A program made the position numbers and the translations under genes. DNA of 64,000 bases, taken from NCBI GenBank assembly GCA_030867875.1, contig JAOWCC010001501.1, forward strand, positions 21,759,036 through 21,823,035. Reading direction: 5' to 3'. The stretch comes from Actinernus sp. WN-2022. Taxonomy: Eukaryota > Cnidaria > Anthozoa > Actiniaria > Actinernidae. The stretch's first letter is position 1. Every line of letters begins with the position of its first letter. Positions 1 through 12,069 of the stretch are shown in pieces. The notes beneath the pieces were generated by a model. That model saw nothing but the letters and a program-made list of their open reading frames with translations. It did not search any database and was not told the DNA's origin.

Positions 1-180
1 TACTAATGAATCAACTTTGTTCCTTTTATTTTCGTTAGGCTTGCGGTTTAATACTTGAAGAATTTACAGGTGAATCGTAAATATATTAGCCATCTACGAT
101 TAATCACTCGGCCGAATAGTTTAACGTCCATGTACGCTGTCCGACTGCTGCAGCAACGGCGAATTCGTAACCATAATTGG
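1..180 (+). repeat. Outer arm of the 12-kb inverted structure
   Basis: The first 180 bases match the reverse complement of 11,845-12,014 with scattered differences, including a shared stretch around the words CATGTACGCTGTCC and GCAGCAACGGCGAATTC. The match brackets the two R copies between them and shows that flanking DNA was included in the inverted duplication. It may continue to the left beyond the window. Confidence 0.8.
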
Positions 181-655
181 GTTCTACCTCTCTCGATAGA
201 ACCATTAGAGCCCGCAAAATCTTATGATGAACAGTTTCAGGAAATTGGGATGGGAGTGTTAACAGAGATGTTAATTAGACATTTTTTGTTCATCTCGCTA
301 AGGGGCTGTTTACACGAAGAAAGGTTGGCCCCAGTCCTAAGACTAGACGAATTGTTTTCGTTATCCAAAACTCAAGGGTAGCCATAGTAAGAGGACATAT
401 TAATATGTGTACGAGTCTGAAATACGCTTTCTGTATATGATCAATATCGACGTTTACATTCATACAGTTCTCATTGCCAAAACTCTCTCATGCACTCTAG
501 CTAATTACTCTAATTTCAGTCTAAGGGTTTCAAATCACAGTTTTTTATTAGTGCGAAGAAGGACCTCACTACAATAACAACAACAGGTGTTTTAACTTAA
601 AAGTTTTGACAAGTCCATTTTCATAACCTGCACAGCGCAGCTCGGTCTATATTGG
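181..655. other. No recognisable feature
   Basis: I see no coding region with a recognisable domain, no repeat shared with the rest of the window and no RNA gene here. Confidence 0.5.
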
Positions 656-870
656 GAATGAGCCTTTTGCGGGAATGCAAACACGTGGATGTGATGTGGA
701 AGGCAAAAAAAATCTGACTTCATTTATTTAAAGGCACTTGTACGAGATCGGCAGTATTATTAGCAAAACCTGTTTGTAAATGCTATTTTCCGCCCGCAAT
801 CGATTGTCGATCTTTAAAATAACATCATTTTTAAAGATAGCTTGCCCCCACCATCTATGGCAACGCCTTT
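656..870. repeat. Dispersed repeat, copy 1
   Basis: This stretch resembles 60,146-60,350 in the same orientation. Both contain GCAAAACCTGTTTGTAAATG and similar flanks (gcctttTGC-GGAATGCAA and a CAATCGAT block). The copies differ at many positions, so the family is old. Neither copy codes for a recognisable protein. Confidence 0.7.
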
Positions 871-1238
871 CCTATGGGGATCACGAGCTCAGTTCATTTG
901 TTAACGAGGGATTATTTCAGCACATGATTGTTTTCTGCAAAGGCCTATTAAGTATTGTTCTGACAACCTTTCATTTCATATATTTAGTAGCGTTACGGAA
1001 TGTACACAAGTGGGTAGGAATTAATGCAGAATGTTGTTATGTTATATAAACAAGTTACATAATCCCGTTGGGATAGCGTTGAGGGTGTATAAAGAGGAGT
1101 GATTAATATGTAAGAATCATTCGAAGGCGTTTCTCTACCCTGATACCTAAATTTTCTTCAGGATATATGTTGAGAACAGAAGAAATTACTAACTACACAT
1201 CTATACAGACGTGATTGGCCAACATTATATACTGCTGT
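871..1238. other. No recognisable feature
   Basis: Short open frames only; none shows a known motif. Confidence 0.4.
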
Positions 1239-1470
1239 AATAGGAGATATTGTAGTTGAGTCTACGAATAGCAGTTTCAGCGGTATTGACCCGAACGCCT
1301 CACTTCAATGTAATGAAGCGCTATTCAAACTGTGTCTCTAAATTAGTCGTGCTTGTTTAGGAGGGTGTTGGTGATGGTTTCAATGGCGCTTCATTACATT
1401 GAAGTGAGGCGTTCGGGTCAATACCGCTGAAACTGCTATTCGTAGACTCAACTACAATATCTCCTATTAT
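1239..1470. mobile_element. Foldback element with about 80-bp terminal inverted repeats
   Basis: Bases 1,239-1,320 are the reverse complement of 1,387-1,470 with almost no mismatch. The outer tip reads AATAGGAGATATTGTAG. The loop between the arms is about 66 bp and non-coding. The structure fits a foldback MITE; I see no clear target duplication. Confidence 0.85.
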
Positions 1471-1852
1471 ACGTGTCCGACAAGTATCAATAAACGAGAT
1501 GCCCGCTCCTGATCTGTTGTTTGTGTTTAATGCAGTTTAGCTATTTTAAAATGTTTTATGCTCGTTTCAAGGTGATAAGAGTATAAACTCTTTTAATGTT
1601 CTTGATGATTGGTTCTGGCGTAATACAAAAGAAAACCCGCGAACTTTCAAATACACAGTTTCATTTGATTGCATTTCCCGCTAACTTTTTAAACTTCTAG
1701 TGCAATTGTTTTTGCGGCCCGCTTCCTTTCTTAGCTTTGATTCTTCAGAATCTCCTGTTGTAAGCACCTCCCATTTATAACCTGTGATTCAAACACTTAA
1801 TTTAATGCTTCGTTTAAAAGCTTTGATCCTCGGGTTTGGCCAGGCTAACTAC

Positions 1853-2165
1853 AAAATAAACTTAATACTCGAGCCTGAGAATCAGCCCGCAACACGGCGA
1901 AAGGTTCTGCTCGTTTCAACCTTTGATGAGTTGTTTGTTTTATTTAACGCGTAACAGTCTTCCGTTTGTTTGTGAACAGGATTCTATGAGCAGACTATAA
2001 CTACAAAATCAACTGTCGAGAATCGGACCGCTTCACCGAAAATGTCCTACTCGTTTCACGTTTTGATGAGTTCTCTGTTTTATTAAACTCCACCGTTTGT
2101 GTGAAACAGGATTCTATATATGAACAGACAAACTGCAAATGATAAAGTTCCTGGAGAATCGGCCA
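1853..2165 (+). repeat. Degenerate tandem repeat, about 125-bp period
   Basis: Roughly two and a half units share the order ACTACAAAAT, GAGAATC-G, CTCGTTTCA, TTTGATGAGTT and CAGGATTCTAT. A weaker trace of the same unit can be seen near 1,500-1,560. Units diverge by small indels. Confidence 0.6.
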
Positions 2166-3412
2166 GCAAGTTGATCAGATTTTTTTTATTAAACACCATT
2201 CATGTTGTAAACCTCCATAATTTTTGTCAGCAACATAGATCTTATATGACTTTTACCCCGTCAGCACCAGTGTGGCGACCGAACTACATACATGTATATA
2301 GATGATATTCGAAGAAGCGGTTAATTTATTGGGAATATATCGTTTTCAAAATATTCCTATTGTTATTTCTATCAAAATAGCTACGACTCTACAGATATCG
2401 TACCCGGCCTGGGCAAATTTTTTTTTTGGGCCCCAGTTCAGATCTATGAGCAATTTTACCATGAGGCCTTGCGCGCCCAATCCAAGATGGCGGACAAAGA
2501 TGGCGGACTTGGGGAAGGGAAATTGTTTTCGGGGTGGTGCTAGTAAAATTTTGACAACTGTGATGACGTAATTCAAGAAACCACGTGATGTTGCCATAAT
2601 AAAGGGAGGAGTGGGTCAGTAAGAAATAATACGCAGTGGGTGGCCGGCGGCAACTTGTAGTTCATGTTTCATTTTCGCGGAAGATTACGAATTCGGCATC
2701 GGCTTTTGCGGGATCGTGGGATTTTCAGTATTCTTTAATACTATTAAACCTGGATTTTTCTAACCGCTGGAGCCGAATAAGGGTTTGAAAAATCTCGACA
2801 ACTCTTGTTTCCTGAACAGTGCAATTCAGTACTTGTTCAGACATTTTTGCGTAGTTTCCGGACATCAATCGAAAAGTTGAGAATTTAAGTTTCCTAATTA
2901 AAAATTATAAGACCTTGTAAACTTTAACTACTTATGATTCTTTTCCCGATACAAAAACATTAGGCTTTGTTTTTATAGTTTTGTTGGTTGTGCGAAGCGA
3001 TTATATATATATCTCGGTATTTACAGAGAGATGACAAGGGGATCTTCTCAAATATGAAAGGTAATAAATACCCCTATAATAAAGTGCTAATGTAAAATAA
3101 ACAAATTTCCTTATGCAAGGCACAACGATCAACGCATTACTCTTTCGTGTTCGCCTTTCACGACTTTATGATTTACGCGAACTTGGCGAGACGTTTTCGC
3201 GCGCTAATAAATATTTTCTGGACCGCAAGTAGCTCAATTTATAAAGGGGACACACTTCAGGGGCAGATTCCGACTTCGGAAGAATGGTAGAATCCCCAAA
3301 AGGAACAAAGAATATTTTATAAAAAAATTGTCGTGATATCATAATAAAATATATTATTTTTAATTTGTAAATTATATTATAATAAAAAGTCCTTTGTTTA
3401 GTACTCGCAGAA

Positions 3413-3434
3413 CCCCCCCCCCCCCCCCCCCCCT
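3413..3434. repeat. Poly-C homopolymer
   Basis: A run of about 20 C residues inside R. A similar run sits at 8,556-8,575 in the opposite R copy, so it is part of the repeat. Its length may be unreliable in assembly. Confidence 0.9.
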
Positions 3435-5104
3435 CCAATTAGTTTCGCCCATCCGTATTTACTTTGCCAATACATTGTGCAGAGTTATAAAACAACATTC
3501 ATATATATGTATGTATTTGTTACATTTGTACCAGGTCAGAGAAAGGTACTAATTTATAATGTAAATTTCTTCAGGGAAATTATGGGTTATCCAACAATCT
3601 TAATTTTTTTTGGTGGTCATTTTCAATCAAAATATTGGAGGTGGGGTACTTGTGAATTTGTGTATGGTTTTGGTATTCTTTATGAGGGTGGGGGAGGGAA
3701 AGTAGGGTTATACAGGTTATATGTATGTATAGAACTTTATTTTGATAGGGTAACTCCTTCAGCTAAATTACAAACTAACTGTTATCAACGGAGGCCCTAT
3801 ACACAACTACTACATCAATGATCAATATTCAATAAACAAAATATACAAAAATCAAATTATACAGTTTACAATTATACGAATTAAAAACAAAAAAGGAAAT
3901 ATGAATAATCAAAATAATAATAAAAAAAGAAACTAATTAATTTACAGACTTTGATTGTATACGATACAGCCATGATAATAAAACGACTTCATGCTGCATT
4001 CTAATTTAACACTAGGGACATGTAGGTGATATGTTTATAAAGACTACCCTTTCCTAGGTTATACTGATTTGTTTCATTTAATCCACCCCTTTCCTTAGAG
4101 TTGAAGTCCACTTTACAGTAACAATATTTGCAATAAATACAACAAAATATACTTCTTTATTATTCAATATATGCAGGCTTGAACCCATTATTTGTGCCAG
4201 CTGGCCAACAAGAGAATGTACATGATTTCATGCCTTCCTTTATAAATATTAGCTATCCCATGGAGCTTTTGAACTTTTCAGTTGTGATATTGGAAGTAAA
4301 TTAAAGACTGCATTGATTATGACTATACCACAGGGGGTCAGGTTATTTATTCAGATTACGTCATATTTTTATGACTCCCCCCAGAATAAACTGCTTATTG
4401 AAATAATTTTAGCAACCCCCCTCCATCCTTTCAAAAAATTAATACACCGCCATCCCTAGCCCTCCCCCCAGGCCATTTCCATATGCAAACTAGCATTATT
4501 TAACAAGCATAATTTTACAGAACTTAATCATTTCGGGCCGTGAAACTCGGTTTAACACTACAATATGTAGAAAAGCTAAGAATAAACCATAAAATTAACT
4601 GTTATTAACTACCACTACTTTGGTGTCTGTAAAAAGTATTTGTTGCTGCATGGTATTCCAAAACTACACAAGAATATATTGTCCTTTAATTGATATAAAA
4701 CATTATCATTAATTCCTTACATCAGGCATTCCTAGCTGCATGCAACCTTAAGAAAAAGTGTTCTGGGGGGGGACCGGGAAGGTTTTTAGATTTTAGATTA
4801 TTGCAAGTGCATTCTCCTGCATTTCTTAAGCTACCTCTATTTAGTGCATTAATTAGCCATTTTGTGCACCTACCATTTTAAGTGCATATACATAGGTCTT
4901 TGTTTGACAAACATTAAACAAAATAACATTAATCCGCCCAACCTTTCATAAATAATTTTTAAGATTCCCCCTTCTAAAGCCTGTTAAAACAAATTGGGAT
5001 CCCCTTAAAAATCACCTGCCCCCCTCCCCCTGTCAGGTATACATATTATGAATACAGCAGCCTAAAGGAATAAAAAGAAGCGAGAAGTCCAAGGACTAAA
5101 GCAA

Positions 5105-5180
5105 AGCTGAAACAACGTGTATAGTTTTAAACGTACTATATTTCGGCTAGCCAAACTAGCCTTCTTCAGGTACTAGATGT
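5105..5180 (-). ncRNA. Candidate degenerate hammerhead ribozyme of the Penelope-like element
   Basis: On the minus strand CTGAAGA (5,163-5,169) is followed by a hairpin GGCTAG...CTAGCC and then GAAA (5,141-5,144), the order of the hammerhead core CUGANGA - stem II - GAAA. A possible stem III is TATAGT...ACTATA (5,135-5,140 with 5,120-5,125). The base expected to be U next to stem III is C here, so the copy may be inactive. Hammerhead motifs are known from Penelope-like elements in general; the match here is by eye. Confidence 0.5.
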
Positions 5181-5429
5181 TGTAACTAGAGAGTTCTAAA
5201 ATAGGGGGTTACAATATATAGGATTTCACAATATATAGGATTTCACAATATGTAAATAGGAAGTGACGCAATGGAACGGATACTGGTAAAAAATGATGAA
5301 ATAATAAAGTGATGTAGATATGGTAAATAAAGGAAGGTAACAAATTACGATAAACTAATGGTTGCAAAAAACTAATACAATGTGAATAGATGAATAGAAA
5401 ATAAGGTGAAAGTGAGCTAGGTTTCATCA

Positions 5430-7088
5430 CGTCTATTGATGCCATGAGGTTCAAGTGTTTTGGCCTTGTCTATAAGGTAGGATTATCTGGCTTTACGAAT
5501 CGAGTCTCGTGAGGAATGCATGAGTTCTAAGGGAATGAGTTGCATGTTAGTTTTAGAATGGTTAGGGTTAGAAAGAAAATGTTCTGCAACAGTGGAGGGT
5601 TTAGACTTAATGTTAGGTTTGTCAACTGATCGTCTATGTTCGTTGAATCTGTCTTTGAGGCGTCGTTTGTTTCACCTATGTATTGGAGGTGACAGAGATT
5701 ACATTGTACCATGTATATTAAATTTTTAGAGTTACAAGTGATATGCGAATGGATTAAACGGGTTTCACCTGTGGAATGGAAAGTGTATTGTTTAAGACCG
5801 TTGACGATGTAAGGGCAAGTGGCACAATTTTGTCCGCAACGGAATGAGCCAAGTGGGAGTGTGCGCGTGGAATGATTAGTAGTGTTATTGGGTAATTGTG
5901 ATTTAACTAGAAGGTCACGAAGGTTAGGACAACGTCGGTGGGAAATGAGAGGAAAGCTAACAAAAACGTTTTTGCAACGATCGGATGAAAGTAGTATATT
6001 AAGATGTTTGTGAATTATACGAGAAATGTTAGGAAGTGCTGGGTTATAAGTGGTAATGAATGGTATACGTTGTGAGTTTTGCGAACGTTTAGTATGTAAC
6101 GCGTCGTTACGAGCAATGTCAGCAGCGCGCTTTATTTGTCTGTTAAGAAATGTGCGGTTATAACCTCGTTGAAGGAGATAAGTTTTCAATTCGTTAGTGC
6201 GGAGTTTAAAAGCGTTGTCGTTAGAGCAAATGCGGCGGAGACGGAGAGCTAAACTAAAAGGGATAGCTTGTTTAGTGTGCAAGGGATGGCAAGAGGAGTT
6301 AAGAAGATATTGGTGTTTATCAGTGGGTTTAGTGTAAAGGTCAGTTTCAATGTAACCGTCACGCAAGGAAACGGTTACGTCAAGAAATGGTACATGAGTA
6401 AATGAATGTGATGAGGTGAACTTGATAGTGGGATGAAGATTATTAAGAAAATCAATGAAAGTGTATAAATGATCTTGACCCTCGGTCCAGATCATGAAAA
6501 TGTCATCAATGTATCTTAACCAAGTGTGTGGTGTGTAAGGAGCCTGAGAAAGGGCGTTATTTTCAATTTACCTAGGAATAAATTAGCAAAAGAAGGAGCC
6601 ATTCTAGTACCCATGGCTGTGCCATGAATCTGGAGGTAATGTGTGTTGTTAAAAGAGAAATTATTCATAGAGAGGATCATGCGTATTAAGTCACAAAGTG
6701 TATTAGTAGGAATATCTTTGTTAATACGAGTTTGTAGGAAATGATGACATGCATCAATACCATCTTTATGGGGAATGTTAGTATACAAGGATGATACATC
6801 TAGAGTTACAAGAATGGCATTATCAGGAAGCTTACCAAGGTTAAGGAGTTTATTAAGAAAATCAGTGGTGTCTTTAATGTACGAAGGGAGAGAAGAAACA
6901 AGAGGTTTGAGATAAAAATCGACGAATTCAGAAATGCGTTCAGTGGGATGGCTGTTAGATGAAATTATGGGGCGTCCAGGATTACCAGTTTTATGTATTT
7001 TGGGTAAAATGTAGAAACGTCCAGGTTTAGCATTAGTATGTATGAGGTACTGTTTAATTTTAGCGTCGATTAAGTTCTCATTAGACAT
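5430..7088 (-). pseudogene. Penelope-like RT with C-terminal GIY-YIG endonuclease, frameshifted
   Basis: The protein begins at 7,088 with a Penelope-type RT segment (KPGRFYILPKIHKTGNPGRP), followed by LYTNIPHKDG and GTAMGTRMAPSFANLFLG. A one-base frame change near 6,560 moves the reading frame to one carrying the catalytic YIDDIFMIW motif and then VPFLDVTV and YTKPTDKHQYL. Near its end it has a zinc-finger-like CGQNCATCPY and the GIY-YIG core LIYMVQC...CHLQYIGET; a second frame change just after that core shifts to RLKDRFNEH. In Penelope-like elements RT copies the RNA at a nick made by the GIY-YIG nuclease. The two frame changes plus the missing N-terminus make this copy dead. Family assignment is firm; I did not assign a clade. 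Confidence 0.92.
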
Positions 7089-8088
7089 GCGATGGACATA
7101 GAACCCTGCAATTCTTGGGTTCTAAATTTTGTCACAATTGTTTTATCAGAAAACCAAACACTATTTTTCAAGTGTTTAGAAGCAGTATGAATTAAGGCTA
7201 TACCAATTATTTGTAATTGTTGCCATTTACATAAAATTATATATATACTAGCACACTAATTGTTATATAAAAGCTAGCTCAGAATTATGCTTGTACATGC
7301 ATTTTTATTCGCTTTTGAAACACTCACATTTACAACAATTTTTGGCTGTGTTTAAAGGTTTTTTCTACAATAAACAGCTAGTGCACAATCTTCTGATTAA
7401 TTAGTCAATTAAGCTTTAATAAATAATAGTGTTATCAGAGTATATAATCTATAAATAATAATGCACATGCATGCATGTCAAGACCTCAGGTATACCTAAA
7501 TTAAAAATAATATTTTCTTATGAAATTACGACAAAATGTTTATAAAATATACTGTGTTCCTTTTTTCCTTCCGTAGGGAAATTCGTTTTTTTAACATTCA
7601 CTTTGTTTTAGCACTTAATTAGGGTATTTATTACCTTTCATATTTGAGAAGATCCTATTGATCCCTCTAAAGAGAATAATCGCTTTGCACAATCGGGAAA
7701 AGAATCATAAGTAATTAAAGATTACAAGGTCTTAATGCGACGCAGGCTACCTTTCATCAACTTGCAGCTTTTCGAATATACGTCCGGAAACTACGCAAAA
7801 ATGTCTCAAAGGTATAAACGCTTACGAGCAAGTACTGAATTGCACTTACTTTCATGATCACCGTTCAGGAAACAAGAGTTGTCGAGATTTTTCAAACCCG
7901 TATTCGGCTCCAGCGGTTAGAAAAATCCAGGTTTAATAGTATTAAAGAATACTGAAAATCCCACGATCCCGCGCAAAAGCCGATGCCGAATTCGTAATCT
8001 TCCGCGAAAATGAAACATGAACTACAAGTTGCCGCCAGCCACCCACTGCGTATTATTTCTTACTGACCCACTCCTCCCTTTATTATGC

Positions 8089-11000
8089 CCTGGATTTTTC
8101 TAACCGCTGGAGCCGAATAAGGGTTTGAAAATTGTTTCCTGAACGGTGATCATGAAAGTAAGTGCAATTCAGTACTTGCTCGTAAGCGTTTATACCTTTG
8201 AGACATTTTTGCGTAGTTTCCGGACAAGTTGCAAGTTGATGAAAGGTGAGAATTTTAAGTTTCCTTATTAAAAATTATAAGACCTTGTAATCTTTAATTA
8301 CTTATGATTCTTTTCCCGATTGTGCAAAGCGATTATTCTCTTCAGAGGGATCAATAGGATCTTCTCAAATATGAAAGGTAATAAATACCCTAATTAAGTG
8401 CTAAAACAAAGTGAATGTTAAAAAAACAAATTTCCCTACGTAAGGAAAAAAGGAACACAGTATATTTTATAAACATTTTGTCGTAATTTCATAAGAAAAT
8501 ATTATTTTTAATTTGTATATTAAATATAATTAATATAATTTTAAAAAGTATAGTACCCCCCCCCCCCCCCCCCCCTCCTTAGTTCTTAGATATTTTTTTT
8601 ACTTTTCCAATACTTTATGCAGAGTTATATAAAAAAAACTAATTCATATATATGTACTATGTATACATTGTTACATATGTACCTGGTAGAGAAAGGGTAA
8701 GGGTATTTTGATTGTAATTTTGGGTGACTTTAACAATTGCACTTAATCATAATTCTACCCTACCCCTTCCTAGGTATGCTGATTTGTTTCTGTTTAACCC
8801 CTTTCCTTAGTTGAAGTCTCATATTTCTTTACTGAGTAACAATATAATTACAATAAATATAATAAAATGTACTTACTTTAATTATTTAAACCAACACAGG
8901 CTTGAACCCATTATTTTGTGCCAGCCAACAAGAGGATGTAGTCATGACCTCATGACTTCCTTCATAAATAAGCTACCCCTTGGAGCTTTTGAACTTTTCT
9001 AGTTGTGATATTGGAATTTGAAGTACATGTAAAAGGTAAATTAGGTGGATTAAAGAAATAAAAAATCCTAGCTGTAATACTGTAAAATTGTAATTGTCAG
9101 AAAACATATTAACTATTAAAACACAGTATTTTTCAAGTGTTAGTAGTAGGCCAGTCATGCATGTATGTTGCCCATTTATATATAATATTATAATATACTG
9201 AGCACAGGGGTGGATCCAGGGTTTGGACTGAGTAGTTTACTCTGACAGACCAATCAACTCATACCCCACCCACCCCACCCCTCCTAGTAATAAACTACCT
9301 AAAATTTAGAGGTTTGAAAAAAGTTGAGTAGTTTACGGAAATCACATAAACTACCCTGGATCCACCCCTGGAGCACACACATGCATTTTAAATTTAAAAG
9401 TTGTGTTAAATAATAATGATCAATTCATTGGTAATTAATCAAATTGTTGTTTTATTTCCTATTATATACTGCCTGTGGTATTTTACATACATTTAGCAGT
9501 TTAATTTGTTTCCCTTAGTTAATTATATATATATAATTATATATAGTATGTATTTGCTCCCTTAATTAATATCATCAACTAAATCAGGTATACCCGAGGT
9601 ATTGACATGCATGCATGTGCATTATTATTTATAGATTATATACTCTGATAACACTATTATTTATTAAAGCTTAATTGACTAATTAATCAGAAGGTTGTGC
9701 ACTAGCTGTTTATTGTAGAAAAAACCTTTAATCACAGCCAAAAATTATTGTAAATGTGAGTGTTTCAAAAGCGAATAAAAATGCATGTACAAGCATAATT
9801 CTGAGCTAGCTTTTATATAACAATTAGTGTGCTAGTATATATATATAATTTTATGTAAATGGCAACAATTACAAATAATTGGTATAGCCTTAATTCATAC
9901 TGCTTCTAAACACTTGAAAATACTGTGTTAGGTTTTCTGATAAAACAATTGTGACAAAATTGGAACCCAAGAATTACAGGGTTCTTTTTATTCCTTTAGG
10001 CTGTATTCATAATATGTATACCTGACAGGGGGAGGGGGGCAGGTGATTTTTAAGGGGATCCCAATTTGTTTTAACAGGCTTTAGAAGGGGGAATCTTAAA
10101 ATTTATTTATGAAAGGTTGGGTGGATTAATGTTAATTTTTTTAATGTTTGTCAAACGAAGACCTACATATATATACACTTAAAATGGTAGGATTAATGCA
10201 CTAAATAAAGCTAGCTTAAGAAATGCAGGAGAATGCACTAATGCAATAAATATCTAAAATCTAAAAACCTTCCCGGTCCCCCTCAGAACACTTTTTCTTA
10301 AGGTTGCATGCAGCTAGGAATGCCTGATGTAAGGAATTAATGATAATGTTTTATATCAATTAAAGGACAATATATTCTTGTGTAGTTTTGGAATACCATG
10401 CAGCAACAAATACTTTTTACAGACACCAAATTAGTGGTAGTTAAATAACAGTTAATTTTATGGTTTATTCTTAGCTTTTCTACATATTGTAGTATTAAAC
10501 AGAGTTTCACGGCCCGAAATGACAGTTCTGTAAAATTATGCTTATTAAATAATGTTAGTTTGCATATGGAAATGGCCCGGGGGGAGGGCTAGGGACGGCG
10601 GTGTATTAATTTTTTGAAAGGATGGAGGGGGGTTGCTAAAATTATTTCAATAAGCAGTTTATTCTGGGGGGAGTCATAAAAATATGACGTAATCTGAATA
10701 AATAACCTGCCCCCCTGTGGTATAGTCATAATCAATGCAGTCTTTAATTTACTTCCAATATCACAACTGAAAAGTTCAAAAGCGCGCAAAAACGTCTCGC
10801 TAAGTTCGCGTAAATCATAAAGTCGTGAAAGGCGAACACGAAAGAGTAATGCGTTGATCGTTGTGCCTTGCATAAGGAAATTTGTTTATTTTACATTAGC
10901 ACTTAGGGGTATTTATTACCTTTCATATTTGAGAAGATCCCCTTGTCATCTCTCTGTAAATACCGAGATATATATAATCGCTTCGCACTACCAACAAAAT

Positions 11001-11541
11001 TATAAAAACAAAGCCTAATGTTTTTGTATCGGGAAAAGAATCATAAGTAGTTAAAGTTTACAAGGTCTTATAATTTTTAATTAGGAAACTTAAAATTCTC
11101 AACTTTTCGATTGATGTCCGGAAACTACGCAAAAATGTCTGAACAAGTACTGAATTGCACTGTTCAGGAAACAAGAGTTGTCGAGATTTTTCAAACCTTT
11201 ATTCGGCTCCAGCGGTTAGAAAAATAAAAGAATACTGAAAATCCCACGATCCCGCGCAAAAGCCGGTGCCGAATTCGTAATCTTCCACGAACTACAAGTT
11301 GCCGCCAGCCACCCACTGCGTATTATTTCTTACTGACCCACTCCTCCCTTTATTATGGCAACATCACGTGGTTTCTTGAATTACGTCAACCCAGTTGTCA
11401 AAATTTTACTAGCACCACCCCGAAAACAATTTTCTTTCCCCAAGTCCGCCATCTTTGTCCGCCATCTTGGATTGGGCGCGCAAGGCCTCATGGTAAAGTT
11501 GCTCTTTGATCTGAACTGGGGCCCAAAAAAAAAATTTGCCC
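8089..11541 (-). mobile_element. Repeat family R, copy beta (reverse orientation)
   Basis: Read on the minus strand from 11,541, this copy follows the same order as copy alpha: the GATGGCGG tract, poly-C-adjacent segments, the site that received the Penelope-like element in alpha (near 9,980, empty here), the site that received LINE-B in the third copy (near 9,420, empty here), and the right arm to 8,089. It lacks about 1 kb present in alpha (3,205-4,268); the junction joins GCGCGC to CTTTTGAAC. It abuts copy alpha tail to tail. The segment 9,590-9,980 is nearly identical to the reverse complement of 7,101-7,495. Confidence 0.8.
9205..9370. mobile_element. MITE inserted in R beta, TIR CAGGGGTGGATCC
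   Basis: CAGGGGTGGATCCAGGGT at the left is matched by its reverse complement at the right end. GAGCA flanks both sides (9,200-9,204 and 9,371-9,375), consistent with a 5-bp target duplication. The third R copy (53.8 kb) lacks the insert, confirming it as an insertion. The inside is non-coding with C-rich words. Confidence 0.85.
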
Positions 11542-11550
11542 GGCCTGGTT

Positions 11551-11730
11551 CCAGAGGTTTTCTAGAGAGAGAACGGCCGCCGCGGAGAAAGAGCCGCCAA
11601 GCGGCGATCAGCTCGCTGCGAAGCAGCAAGAAGAGAAAACAGTTCTCTTCTCGCTTCTCTCGCAGCTAGCTGATCGCCGCTTCGCGGTTCTTTCTCCGCG
11701 GCGGCCGTTCTCTCTCTAGAAAACCTCTGG
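11551..11730. mobile_element. GC-rich hairpin element at the outer end of R beta
   Basis: CCAGAGGTTTTCTAGAGAGA (11,551 on) returns as its reverse complement ending at 11,730, and the inner arms carry GCGGCGATCAGCT and its complement. About 80 bp of each arm can pair, with CGCCGCGG cores. It has no coding content. It is absent from the matching place at 2,400, so it is probably an insertion. Confidence 0.85.
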
Positions 11731-11844
11731 ACCAGGGTACAGATATCGTGTCTACACCCTTCTGCGGAATCACAAGTTGAACGTAGTAAATAAATTTTCT
11801 CTTTTACGGATGGTGGGCAAAATACGGGGAATCGATGCTCTGCA

Positions 11845-12014
11845 GAACTTGGCTACGAATTCGCCGTTGCTGCAGCAGTCGGACAGCGTACATGGACGTT
11901 AAACTATTCGACCGAGTGATTGATCGTAAATATATTTACGATTCAACCGTAAATTCTTCAGGTATTAAACCAGAATTAGCAATAATAGAAGGAATAATGT
12001 TGATTCATTAGTAG
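11845..12014 (-). repeat. Outer arm of the 12-kb inverted structure, right side
   Basis: Reverse complement of 1-180; see that entry. It ends close to the sequence TTGATTCATTAGTA. Confidence 0.8.
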
Positions 12015-12069
12015 AGCTGGTAAGCTTTCCAAGCACTAACTATTTGACATTCGCACGTAAAATTCATAC

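Larger units (their letters stand above)
5080..7100 (-). mobile_element. Penelope-like retroelement, 5'-truncated, inserted in R
   Basis: The boundaries are fixed by comparison with the uninterrupted R sequence near 9,980: R reads ...TAAAAAGAACCCTG..., and here that site is split after TAAAAAGAA (5,071-5,079), resuming at GAACCCTG (7,101). GAA is present on both sides, consistent with a short target duplication. The insert carries Penelope-type RT and GIY-YIG sequence on the minus strand and ends at its 3' side with a hammerhead-like motif. The element starts inside the RT region, so its 5' part is missing. Confidence 0.9.
2400..8088 (+). mobile_element. Repeat family R, copy alpha (interrupted by a Penelope-like element)
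   Basis: R is a long dispersed repeat whose left end starts near GGCCTGGGCAAATTTT and soon reaches a tract with two AAGATGGCGGAC words. This copy runs left to right, is interrupted at 5,080-7,100 by a retroelement, and continues through 7,101-7,495 into the right arm at about 7,500-8,088, where it stops at CTCCCTTTATTATG. Related copies are 8,089-11,541 (reverse) and 25,748-55,442 (split). The left and right arms of R are themselves inverted relatives of each other, so R behaves like a non-autonomous element with very long terminal inverted repeats. Open frames of 80-105 aa in R recur only because the repeat recurs; none has a recognisable domain. Confidence 0.8.

Noticed and set aside
2346..2597. 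Recurring 80-105 aa open frames in R (also 11,355-11,669 and 55,277-55,519)
   Set aside because: They recur only because R recurs, are open on both strands and vary by frameshifts; no sign of selection on the protein.
3477..3821. 114-aa open frame in R alpha
   Set aside because: Low-complexity frame across an R segment; the same segment in other copies is closed.
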